The translations under genes and the position numbers were made by a program. A stretch of DNA of 26,110 nucleotides, taken from Collinsella sp. (GTDB lineage Bacteria; Actinomycetota; Coriobacteriia; Coriobacteriales; Coriobacteriaceae). Below, one piece after another: positions 8,318-15,830 of the stretch. The stretch spans positions 1 to 26,110 of the forward strand of contig JAUMPM010000019.1 of NCBI GenBank assembly GCA_031294825.1, given 5' to 3'. The notes under the pieces are model-generated. The model was not told the origin of the DNA. It did not search any database and saw only the letters and a program-made list of their open reading frames with translations. Numbering within the stretch: position 1 is the first letter of the stretch; every line of letters begins with the position of its first letter.

Positions 8318-8362
8318 AATAAACACCCCAGCGAGAGCCGAGTCGCCGCTGGGGTGTTTATT
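8318..8362 (+). terminator. Strong hairpin between tRNA-Ile and tRNA-Ala
   Basis: A 16-bp perfect stem (8318-8333 with 8347-8362, AATAAACACCCCAGCG and its complement) closes on a 13-base loop. The tail TTTATTACTG is only partly T-rich, so it may be a leaky terminator or an RNA-processing stem that separates the first tRNA from the next two. Confidence 0.65.
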
Positions 8363-8373
8363 ACTGTCTCCGT

Positions 8374-8449
8374 GGGGGTTTAGCTCAGCTGGGAGAGCGC
8401 GGGCTTTGCAAGCCTGAGGTCAGGGGTTCGATCCCCCTAACCTCCACCA
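8374..8449 (+). tRNA. tRNA-Ala (TGC)
   Basis: 76 nt with encoded CCA. The acceptor GGGGGTT/AACCTCC contains the G3-U70 pair that is the alanine identity element. Anticodon TGC lies at 8407-8409. Confidence 0.97.
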
Positions 8450-8453
8450 TGAT

Positions 8454-8530
8454 GGACCTGTAGCTCAGTTGGTTAGAGCGTCCGGCTGATAACCGGGAGG
8501 TCACAAGTTCGAATCTTGTCAGGTCCACCA
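8454..8530 (+). tRNA. tRNA-Ile (GAT), second identical copy
   Basis: 77 nt, identical to 8230-8306 over its whole length including CCA; the preceding GAT trinucleotide is also shared. It starts 4 bases after the tRNA-Ala CCA, so the two must be cut from one transcript. Confidence 0.97.
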
Positions 8531-8541
8531 TCAAAACTGTG

Positions 8542-8573
8542 AAGAGCCCTGGGGCGTTGCCTCGGGGCTTTTT
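8542..8573 (+). terminator. Rho-independent terminator of the tRNA cluster
   Basis: Stem AGCCCTGGGG / CCTCGGGGCT (10 positions, two wobble pairs) with loop CGTTG, followed by TTTT. Confidence 0.85.
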
Positions 8574-8601
8574 CTTGTCTGCGATAAATCTCATTTTGGT
8601 T

Positions 8602-8631
8602 TTGTGTGCTGTGCGAAAGATTGGGTAGTAT
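8602..8631 (+). promoter_or_regulatory. Possible promoter of the 8688 operon
   Basis: TTGTGT (8602-8607) and TAGTAT (8626-8631) are separated by 18 bases, just after the tRNA terminator and about 57 bases before the first start codon. The match is moderate. Confidence 0.4.
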
Positions 8632-8687
8632 AGCTATTCAATGCGGCGGGCTGCCGCGTGTTAACCGCTACGTACCGGAGGTGTTCC

Positions 8688-9188
8688 ATGGTTCGTGTCG
8701 ACATAGAGACTATCGTCATGGCCGCCGGTCCCGTGCCATCGCTTATCGTGCTTCGCGAGCGCTGCAGCAAATCGGACTCGCCCGCGCCACTGCGTTCCCT
8801 TTCCATTCAGACTGGTTCGTTTGAAGCTGCTGCCATTAGCCGAGGCATCGATAGCGGCCGCGCCGAGCGCCCGATTACCCATGACCTGTTGCTCGATACT
8901 GTTGGCGCCCTGGGCGCCAAGCTCGAGCGCATCGAGATCGTTCGCGCCGAGCCGCCGGTGTTCTACGCGACGATCGTCGTACTGGCCGATGGTGACGAGC
9001 GCAAGATTGATGCTCGTCCCAGTGATGCCATTGCCCTCGCCGTGCGCAGCAATGCCCCCATGTTCGTGGAGGACGACATCATGAATCGCCTGGGCACCGT
9101 TTCTGCCCATGCCGAGGAAGTTGACGACGAGCAGGAGTTCGAGAAATTCGACGAGTTCGTCCATACGCTCTCCCCCGATGACTTCTAA
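8688..9188 (+). CDS. Bifunctional nuclease family protein (BFN / DUF151)
   Basis: The 166-residue product carries the DUF151/BFN core: PSLIVLRE near residue 18, RPITHDLLL at 61-69, a strand VFYATIVVLADG near 91-102 and the hallmark DARPSDAIALA at 108-118, then an acidic C-terminus with FEKFDEFVHTL. The layout matches the Thermotoga TM0160-type structures. Plant members have been reported to act as nucleases, but the bacterial role is uncertain. I chose ATG 8688 because GGAGG lies six bases upstream; the frame is open to a TTG at 8658. The stop abuts the start of the next gene, so it heads a small operon of two or three genes after the tRNA cluster. Confidence 0.88.
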   Translation: MVRVDIETIVMAAGPVPSLIVLRERCSKSDSPAPLRSLSIQTGSFEAAAISRGIDSGRAERPITHDLLLDTVGALGAKLERIEIVRAEPPVFYATIVVLADGDERKIDARPSDAIALAVRSNAPMFVEDDIMNRLGTVSAHAEEVDDEQEFEKFDEFVHTLSPDDF

Positions 9189-9578
9189 ATGCGGGGCGGC
9201 CAGGATGCGGAGTGTTCGCTGATGGCCGGCGGTATGTCGGCTGAGGCGGCCGCCATCGCGCGTGAAGCCCAGATGCGCTCGGAGGCATCCGAGGCGGCTC
9301 GCATCGCCTATGTGACGCAGGCCCGCACGCTTCGCGAGCGCCGCGGCTCCTATATCAAGATGGTTATCATCTCCGCCCTTGTCGCGGTAATCTGTTCTCG
9401 TCTTCGTGGTACAGTTGGTGCGCTTGGGTTTTCGATTTCAACAGGCTTGGTAATCTGGGGTGTGGTCGATGCGGTAATGCTGGCCAACCAGATCAAGGTA
9501 CTCGACAAGCGCGCGATGGATATGACGCGCGCCCGCGACGCTGCCGCCAAGATCGCTGCCGAGGCACAAGAACTGTAA
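9189..9578 (+). CDS. Small membrane protein of unknown function
   Basis: I do not recognise this 129-residue protein. It has a charged, Ala/Arg/Glu-rich N-terminal half (about 1-55, likely helical). Two hydrophobic stretches at about 56-70 and 75-98 are separated by a short RLRGTV turn, which fits a membrane hairpin with both ends on the same side. A charged Ala-rich C-terminal helix (about 101-129) follows. The start ATG directly follows the stop of the nuclease-family gene, which argues for translational coupling. In-frame ATGs at 9222 and 9234 could be the true start, since no clear ribosome site is seen at 9189 other than coupling. Confidence 0.7.
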   Translation: MRGGQDAECSLMAGGMSAEAAAIAREAQMRSEASEAARIAYVTQARTLRERRGSYIKMVIISALVAVICSRLRGTVGALGFSISTGLVIWGVVDAVMLANQIKVLDKRAMDMTRARDAAAKIAAEAQEL

Positions 9579-9608
9579 CGACGCCGGATTCGATGGGAAG
9601 GTCTAGAG

Positions 9609-10058
9609 ATGGCACAGGATATGCAGGACGCCGGTAACGTCTCCGCCGAGCTCGACGCCATGGTGTGTGACCTGATTGGTGCGTTCTTGGACGACCTTGC
9701 CGCCGGCGAGAATCCGGGCGTAGTTGTGGCGATCGAGGACGCTGCTTCCAACCGCTATCTGGCGGCGCTCGACGAGGATGGCGAGGAGGCATGCCTGGAG
9801 GCTGCCACCAACTTTATCTCCGAGCACAAGATGGGCCTTAAGGACGAGGGCCTGGGCCGTATCGCCCGCTATGCCATCGGCTATACCGGCTGTGTTGAGA
9901 TTGACGGTGGCTATCACGACGCTCTGCTCGTGAGCTTCTTTGAGACGACGCTCGAGAGCGGCTTTTCGGCATATGTGCTGTATGAGGGCATGGGCGCCGG
10001 CGATGGTTTTATGTGGAGCGACCCTGAACCTGCAGGTGAGGAAACCCCTCTCATCTAA
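9609..10058 (+). CDS. Conserved-looking hypothetical protein, soluble, acidic
   Basis: I do not recognise this family. The 149-residue product is acidic, with no signal peptide and no membrane segment. An N-terminal helix (about residues 10-32, AELDAMVCDLIGAFLDDLAA) precedes alternating strand/helix segments such as NPGVVVAIEDAASNRYL, GRIARYAIGYTGCVE and HDALLVSFFET. That pattern suggests a compact alpha/beta fold. GGAAGG lies about 10 bases upstream of ATG 9609. It follows the membrane protein by 30 bases and is probably in the same transcript. Base composition and codon use match its neighbours, so it looks like a native gene. Confidence 0.7.
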   Translation: MAQDMQDAGNVSAELDAMVCDLIGAFLDDLAAGENPGVVVAIEDAASNRYLAALDEDGEEACLEAATNFISEHKMGLKDEGLGRIARYAIGYTGCVEIDGGYHDALLVSFFETTLESGFSAYVLYEGMGAGDGFMWSDPEPAGEETPLI

Positions 10059-10175
10059 AATCGCTAAAATAAACGAGTTTTCGGTAAAAGGCTCAATATT
10101 CCCGCTGAGCGTTGTGTTGCTGGGCGGGCCGCATACGTGTGCCGTTTGTATATGGATAGAAGATAGGGGAACTAC

Positions 10176-12014
<1,839 letters not shown>

Positions 12015-12041
12015 GCGCTGGGGCTTATAACCGCCAACAAG

Positions 12042-12076
12042 AAAGGGCGTCGACCGCAATGGTCGGCGCCCTTTTT
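12042..12076. terminator. Bidirectional terminator between typA and the minus-strand gene
   Basis: Stem AAGGGCGTCGACC / GGTCGGCGCCCTT (13 positions, one wobble) with loop GCAAT, followed by TTTT on the + strand. On the - strand the same stem is followed by TTTCTTGTT, so it can serve the convergent gene too. Confidence 0.88.
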
Positions 12077-12085
12077 GGTGCAATG

Positions 12086-12137
12086 GGGTCAGGTTGCTTT
12101 GCACCACCACAAAGGTGCCTGGCCCTTTTGTGGTGGT
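12086..12137. repeat. Repeat-like segment with two mutually exclusive hairpins
   Basis: One hairpin pairs GGGTCAGG (12086-12093) with CCTGGCCC (12118-12125), plus an inner CTTTG/CAAAG. The other pairs ACCACCACAAAGG (12103-12115) with its complement at 12124-12137 (one extra T). They share 12103-12125 so cannot form together. The GGGGTCAGG...AAAGGTGCCTGGCCC core resembles a dispersed intergenic repeat I associate with this group; that is from memory. Confidence 0.55.
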
Positions 12138-12143
12138 TAGCGG

Positions 12144-13289
12144 CTAGGCGGAGGGAAGGCCCGGGGTGTTGGCGGCCTGCTGCGGCTTGAGGTGGGCGTT
12201 GCGCCAGATGATCTGGATAACGTAGCCGAGCATAAAGACAAAGGCCACGCCGCTGATGAAGCCGCCGATGAGGGGAAGTCCTGTGAGGGCGCCTGCGGCG
12301 ATACCGCCCACGGCGGCCATGGCGTAGCGGTTCTGGTTGTGTCCGACCATGCGGGCGATCGCGCACCCCGCAAAGGCGGTGGAGACCAGCGCGATGCCGA
12401 TAACGCCGCACAAGAGGGTTCCGGCAAGCGACAGGCCAGCGATAGAGATAATCAGCAGTAGGACGGCGGGGACGATAGCGATCGTGCCCAAAAGACCGCT
12501 CACCCACAGGGGCGTGGGGCGCTGGTGGAGCATACCGGCGGCACTGGCGGTCGCACGCGGAAAGACGAGCTCGAGCAGCAGAGCGACAAAGCAGGTCGAG
12601 AGCGCCGCGGCGACGATGCCGCCGATGACATCATTAATGGTGGAAGTATCTTCGTTCTCGGTGCGGTCGATCTTGAGCGCGCCGACCTCGGCTCCTGCGG
12701 CGCGCTCGGGGTCCTCGGAAACATGCGCGTTCACGGTGCCGGTAATGCGGGCGTTTTTACCCAGGATGAGCTTATCGGCCCAAACCTCGACATCGCCCTC
12801 GACGGTGCCGTCGATGGTCACCGTATCGCCTGCAAGTGCTGCCGACTTGGCAGAGCCGCGCAGGGCAACCGTCTCGCCCACCGCGTAAAAACAGTTGGCG
12901 GTGCTATCAGTGTTGAGCACGACGTGCTGACCGGCTACCGTCACGCTGCCATCGATTGCGGTTTTGGAGATGTCGATGGTGCGCGCCGCCAGGCGAACGG
13001 CGCCGCCTACGGTGCAGTCGCGAATCGACAAGCTCTCGCCTGCCGCGATAATATCGCGGCCGATGGAAGCGTCGTCTAGGTTAAGGCTTTGGCCGGCCCA
13101 GTACAGGTCGCCCTCGACGCCAGACGGATTTGAGTCAACTTCGGTTGCGAGCACGTTGCCCGCGGTGTCTGTGCCGGCGAACGACGTCGTGGGAAGTACG
13201 GTTAGCGCAAGCGCGATCAGTGCGAATAGGAGGGCGATGCGGCCACGCGTTTTACGGCGTCGGGACGACGGTGCTAGGTTGCAAGGCAT
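12144..13289 (-). CDS. Exported beta-helix (bactofilin-like) membrane protein
   Basis: The 381-residue product starts with a basic segment and a hydrophobic run (about 1-38, ending TTSFAG) that reads as a Sec signal peptide or first membrane anchor. Residues about 58-190 are short repeating beta units (DLYWAGQSLNL, IIAAGESLSI, VRLAARTIDI, VTVAGQHVVL, AALAGDTVTI, VEVWADKLIL). This resembles the bactofilin/polymer-forming right-handed beta-helix. The last 160 residues hold about four or five membrane helices (near 221-243, 263-283, 285-307, 322-341, 343-362). A plausible role is an envelope scaffold; no enzyme motif is seen. The start at 13289 is chosen because AAGGA lies about 6 bases upstream; the frame stays open to 13337 but without such a site. 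Confidence 0.75.
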   Translation of the reverse strand: MPCNLAPSSRRRKTRGRIALLFALIALALTVLPTTSFAGTDTAGNVLATEVDSNPSGVEGDLYWAGQSLNLDDASIGRDIIAAGESLSIRDCTVGGAVRLAARTIDISKTAIDGSVTVAGQHVVLNTDSTANCFYAVGETVALRGSAKSAALAGDTVTIDGTVEGDVEVWADKLILGKNARITGTVNAHVSEDPERAAGAEVGALKIDRTENEDTSTINDVIGGIVAAALSTCFVALLLELVFPRATASAAGMLHQRPTPLWVSGLLGTIAIVPAVLLLIISIAGLSLAGTLLCGVIGIALVSTAFAGCAIARMVGHNQNRYAMAAVGGIAAGALTGLPLIGGFISGVAFVFMLGYVIQIIWRNAHLKPQQAANTPGLPSA

Positions 13290-13301
13290 AGTGAATCCTT
13301 C

Positions 13302-13326
13302 GTTAGATACTCGACATGTATCTAAC
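13302..13326. promoter_or_regulatory. Perfect 9-bp inverted repeat in the leader of the beta-helix gene
   Basis: GTTAGATAC (13302-13310) and GTATCTAAC (13318-13326) flank a 7-base spacer. The repeat ends one base before the ribosome site of the minus-strand gene starting at 13289. It could be a dimeric-repressor operator or a leader hairpin. Confidence 0.5.
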
Positions 13327-13338
13327 AGGGTACCCAAC

Positions 13339-13391
13339 GCGCGGGCGCTCTAAAAGAACCTCTCAGTTGCATTTCGGGGACGAGCCCGCGC
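13339..13391. other. GC-rich inverted repeat between the two minus-strand genes
   Basis: GCGCGGGC (13339-13346) pairs with GCCCGCGC (13384-13391) across 37 bases. It lies directly after the stop of the UPF0126 gene on the minus strand and may be a weak 3' structure. No T tract follows. Confidence 0.35.
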
Positions 13392-13394
13392 AAG

Positions 13395-14084
13395 CTATTT
13401 TTTGCGATGCAAGAAGCGCGCGATGTCTTCTTCGGTGGGGCTTTTGATGTCAAAGCGCAGCGAGAGCCAGCGCAGACCCATGGTCACCGCGACACATACG
13501 ACCAGTGCGGCGACATTGCTCATGATGCCGCTCATAACGAGACACACATAGCTTGCCGAGCCGGCGATGGCGGCGATGGCGTAGAAATTGGTGCGCTGGA
13601 AAATGCCCGGCACCACACCCATAAAGCCGTCGCGCAGCATGCCGCCACCCACCGCGGTGAAAAAGCCCATCATGATGCATACGGCCGGCGCAAAGCCATA
13701 AACCAGTGCTTTGTCCGCCCCAGTGGCGGCGTAGATGCCGACCGAGATGATGTCGAGCAATGGGATGAGTTTCTCGGGTTTATCGACGATTGCCGGGAAG
13801 ATGTAGATGATGGCCGCCGTGGCAATGGAAAGCGGGAGTGCCATCGGCTGGTTGAGGATGTAGACGTTGCCGACTTGCAGCGTCATATCGCGCAAAAGAC
13901 CGCCGCCCAGACCGCAGACCACCGCGAGCGCGACCGCGCCCACCAGGTCGAGCTTATGCTCGCGCGCAACCAGCACGCCCGAGATCGATGCAGCGACAAC
14001 GGCGAACATCTCGAGCCAAAAGGGGATAGCGACCATGGCATCCGAGGCATGTGAAGTAACGGTTATAGCGGCGACGACGGGCAA
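13395..14084 (-). CDS. UPF0126 / TRIC-family membrane protein
   Basis: A hydrophobic protein of about 229 residues with roughly seven membrane helices and the internal repeat typical of UPF0126. The conserved glycine/RD signature appears twice, as VCGLGGGLLRDM in the first half and FTAVGGGMLRDGF in the second. Bacterial members have been described as TRIC-type cation channels or glycine transporters, so transport of small ions or amino acids is likely. The start is uncertain. A TTG at 14084 has AAAGGA seven bases upstream and is used here; an ATG at 14036 would give 213 residues with only a weak GGA. The open frame continues to 14345 but then runs through the hairpin repeat at 14220-14296, so that extension is rejected. 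A TACTAT -10-like hexamer lies at 14126-14131 on this strand. Confidence 0.82.
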   Translation of the reverse strand: MPVVAAITVTSHASDAMVAIPFWLEMFAVVAASISGVLVAREHKLDLVGAVALAVVCGLGGGLLRDMTLQVGNVYILNQPMALPLSIATAAIIYIFPAIVDKPEKLIPLLDIISVGIYAATGADKALVYGFAPAVCIMMGFFTAVGGGMLRDGFMGVVPGIFQRTNFYAIAAIAGSASYVCLVMSGIMSNVAALVVCVAVTMGLRWLSLRFDIKSPTEEDIARFLHRKK

Positions 14085-14219
14085 GATGGGGTCCTTTGAG
14101 TTACGGGTTTGAACAATGCCCGTACATAGTACATGTTCGGCGCCGATTGCGACCCTATTGCTCGGCAAACGGTCGGGACTGGGTGGGGGCATGGCGTTGC
14201 TGGAATGCCAGGGGTCCAG

Positions 14220-14296
14220 AACATGTACGTCACCCTCCAAAAACGACATTTTCCGACATCTTTGGAGGCTGACGTACATGTTTGGATTGAGCTCAC
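14220..14296. repeat. Left 77-bp terminal inverted repeat of the nuclease unit (hairpin)
   Basis: The outer 63 bases fold into a hairpin: 14220-14241 pairs with 14261-14282, 21 of 22 positions, with one C-C mismatch (14233/14269). The 19-base loop (14242-14260) carries CGACAT twice as a direct repeat. A 14-base unpaired tail TTGGATTGAGCTCAC-like (14283-14296) points towards the gene. The whole 77 bases recur inverted at 15407-15483 with 3 differences. Confidence 0.93.
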
Positions 14297-14303
14297 AGCA
14301 TGA

Positions 14304-14321
14304 GTGAGTTGATTTACTCAC
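14304..14321. promoter_or_regulatory. Small inverted repeat upstream of the nuclease-like gene
   Basis: GTGAGT (14304-14309) and ACTCAC (14316-14321) flank TGATTT, 68 bases before the start codon. TATATT (14328-14333) just downstream could be a -10 element, but no good -35 is at the right distance. It might be an operator for the gene. Confidence 0.35.
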
Positions 14322-14388
14322 ATCCGGTATATTTCCCCACTTCAACGGACATAAGAGTTGGATACCGGCTCAGAGCGAGAGGCCCTCA

Positions 14389-15396
14389 ATGGATACCCCT
14401 GTTCTCATTTCGCATAAAACCGCATGGCTTGTCCATCATGCACCCCAGAATTTGGTTCAGTCTCTTGCGCGGCACGACTACCAGATAGGCGCACAAGGCA
14501 TCTCCACCCAGCAACGTGTTGCGCGCATACGACAGGCCCTTACCGACTGCGGCATTCCGTCCGATATGCTTAAGACTATCGATATCGCGGTTGTATTCGA
14601 ATTTGAGCGAATTCGTACCAAAGGCGTCGTTTGCCACATTCTTGGACAAAATCTTCCCTACGAGCATATTAACGAGTTGACGCCCGGAATCTTCATCATC
14701 GACGAAGCCTTCACCTTCGCGCTCGCTGCCGAGTGGATGGATAGGATCGAATATCTCGAATATGGCTATGAAGTTTGCGGCGATTATCGCATGAGGCTCA
14801 ATCCCGCCGACCCTTATACCGAGCAACCAGCCACCACCTCCAAGGATGAAATAACCGAACTGCTCGATCGGCACCCCGGCAAACCCGGTGCCACACGTGC
14901 ACGGCTTGCGCTCAGGCACATCTACGATCACTCGGCCTCGCCTATGGAGACCGCTTCGGCAATCGCCCTCTCGCTCCCAACAAGCGAAGGCGGCGTTGGC
15001 ATCCGAGGTATCGAACTCAACAAACCGCTCGAGATCCCTCAACGTCTCTGGCATTGCGCCAAAGCTCGAACACTCAAAATCGATGCGCTCGTGACCTATA
15101 AGCGCAGGGCGCTCGGTATCGAATATAAGGGCGGTTTTCACGATGAGCTCGAGCGCAAGGGAGCAGATGCGGAGCGAGAGGCCGTTCTCTCCCAAATGGG
15201 ATATCGAATCGTTACGCTCACTTCGGCTCAGTTCAGTAGTCAGCTCGCCTTTCACCGCGCCATGAACAACATTCGCGAAGCACTCGGCATGCCTCGCTGT
15301 GCCGACACCGGGTACCAGAGAAAACAAAACGAACTACGCAAGGCACTTATCCGCAACTGGAAAAGCATACGAGACGAGGAGGCACCTTCCGAATAG
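14389..15396 (+). CDS. PD-(D/E)XK / DUF559-like endonuclease-domain protein flanked by inverted repeats
   Basis: The C-terminal domain (about 180-290) matches DUF559/Vsr-like nuclease folds. SPMETAS at 184-190 begins the domain. A candidate metal site D232...E245-Y-K247 (KIDALVTYKRRALGIEYKG) follows, then H251, and the helix ADAEREAVLSQMGYRIVTLT at 259-278. The N-terminal 150 residues (ISHKTAWLVHHAP, IFIIDEAFTFALAAEWMD, YGYEVCGDYRM) resemble the front half of similar actinobacterial proteins annotated as hypothetical. No membrane segment is present. ATG 14389 has GAGAGG six bases upstream. Visibly more A/T and codons such as AAA, ATA and AAT set it apart from its neighbours, suggesting transfer or relaxed selection. 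It lies 92 bases from one 77-bp repeat and 10 bases from the other. Substrate and role are unknown. Confidence 0.72.
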   Translation: MDTPVLISHKTAWLVHHAPQNLVQSLARHDYQIGAQGISTQQRVARIRQALTDCGIPSDMLKTIDIAVVFEFERIRTKGVVCHILGQNLPYEHINELTPGIFIIDEAFTFALAAEWMDRIEYLEYGYEVCGDYRMRLNPADPYTEQPATTSKDEITELLDRHPGKPGATRARLALRHIYDHSASPMETASAIALSLPTSEGGVGIRGIELNKPLEIPQRLWHCAKARTLKIDALVTYKRRALGIEYKGGFHDELERKGADAEREAVLSQMGYRIVTLTSAQFSSQLAFHRAMNNIREALGMPRCADTGYQRKQNELRKALIRNWKSIRDEEAPSE

Positions 15397-15406
15397 TGCC
15401 GCTCCC

Positions 15407-15483
15407 GTGAGCTCAATCCAAACGTGTACGTCAGCCTCCAAAGATGTCGAAAAATGTCGGTTTTGGAGGGTGACGTACATGTT
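15407..15483. repeat. Right 77-bp terminal inverted repeat of the nuclease unit (hairpin)
   Basis: This is the inverted copy of 14220-14296 with 74 of 77 identical bases. Its hairpin is 15421-15442 with 15462-15483; one G-G mismatch (15434/15470) sits at the same stem position as the C-C in the left copy, and one G-T pair occurs at 15424/15480. The loop is again 19 bases. The conserved 14-base tail (15407-15420) faces the gene. It begins 10 bases after the gene's stop codon, so it could also act as a 3' hairpin. Confidence 0.93.
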
Positions 15484-15517
15484 TGGGGAAGCGTGGGATC
15501 GAGACGTATTTCGATAA

Positions 15518-15545
15518 CAAAAAAGCTCCCATTCTTGGGAGCTTT
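15518..15545 (-). terminator. Rho-independent terminator of the tRNA-Ser pair
   Basis: On the minus strand AAAGCTCCCA-AGAA-TGGGAGCTTT (10 bp, 15522-15545) is followed by a run of six T (15519-15524). It closes the tRNA-Ser transcript before the nuclease unit. Confidence 0.9.
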
Positions 15546-15556
15546 CTCAACCAAAA

Positions 15557-15647
15557 TGGCGGAGGAGGAGGGATTCGAACCCTCGTGACCTTATACAGGC
15601 CAAACGGTTTTCGAGACCGCCGCATTCAACCACTCTGCCACCCCTCC
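15557..15647 (-). tRNA. tRNA-Ser (CGA)
   Basis: 91 nt including encoded CCA, with the long variable arm expected for serine. Acceptor GGAGGGG pairs with CTCCTCC (one G-U), discriminator G, anticodon loop CTCGAAA giving anticodon CGA, which reads UCG. Confidence 0.95.
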
Positions 15648-15656
15648 GCGTGGGGT

Positions 15657-15687
15657 AAAAACAAAGCAGGCTCAAAGGCCTGCTTTG
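15657..15687 (-). terminator. Terminator-like hairpin between the two tRNA-Ser genes
   Basis: CAAAGCAGGC / GCCTGCTTTG (10 bp, 15662-15687) with a 6-base loop is followed on the minus strand by TTTTT (15657-15661). Only nine bases separate it from the downstream tRNA-Ser(CGA), which leaves no room for a separate promoter, so some read-through or processing is needed. Confidence 0.8.
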
Positions 15688-15695
15688 GAATTAAC

Positions 15696-15786
15696 TGGCG
15701 GAGAGTCAGGGATTTGAACCCTGGAGACGCTTTTGACGCCTACACGATTTCCAATCGTGCTCCTTCGGCCACTCGGACAACTCTCC
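15696..15786 (-). tRNA. tRNA-Ser (GGA)
   Basis: 91 nt including encoded CCA, with a long variable arm. Acceptor GGAGAGT/ACTCTCC, discriminator G, anticodon loop TTGGAAA giving anticodon GGA, which reads UCC and UCU. Confidence 0.95.
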
Positions 15787-15802
15787 GTTAAATGCGAAAG
15801 TC

Positions 15803-15830
15803 AGTATACACGAGGAATCGCAAAGTGCAA
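15803..15830 (-). promoter_or_regulatory. SigA-type promoter of the tRNA-Ser pair
   Basis: On the minus strand TTGCAC (15825-15830) and TATACT (15803-15808) are 16 bases apart. The predicted start is about 10 bases before the first tRNA. Confidence 0.75.

Noticed and set aside
13407..14054. 215-residue plus-strand frame opposite the UPF0126 gene
   Set aside because: Composition is His/Asp/Arg-rich as expected of a shadow, and the minus-strand reading shows clear membrane helices and UPF0126 repeats.
14036..14345. N-terminal extension of the UPF0126 frame to 316 residues
   Set aside because: The extension would translate the 77-bp hairpin repeat and has no membrane helix; the family starts close to its first helix.
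14386..15327. 313-residue minus-strand frame opposite the nuclease-like gene
   Set aside because: The plus-strand frame has a ribosome site, the DUF559-like motifs and lies properly between the repeats. The antisense frame has no support.
14220..15483. Insertion sequence with a DDE or tyrosine transposase
   Set aside because: No such transposase motifs are seen in the enclosed gene and no target-site duplication flanks the repeats; it is reported instead as an unclassified inverted-repeat unit.
15483..15791. 102-residue plus-strand frame over the tRNA-Ser genes
   Set aside because: It is the complement of two tRNA genes and two terminators; such frames are a common false annotation.
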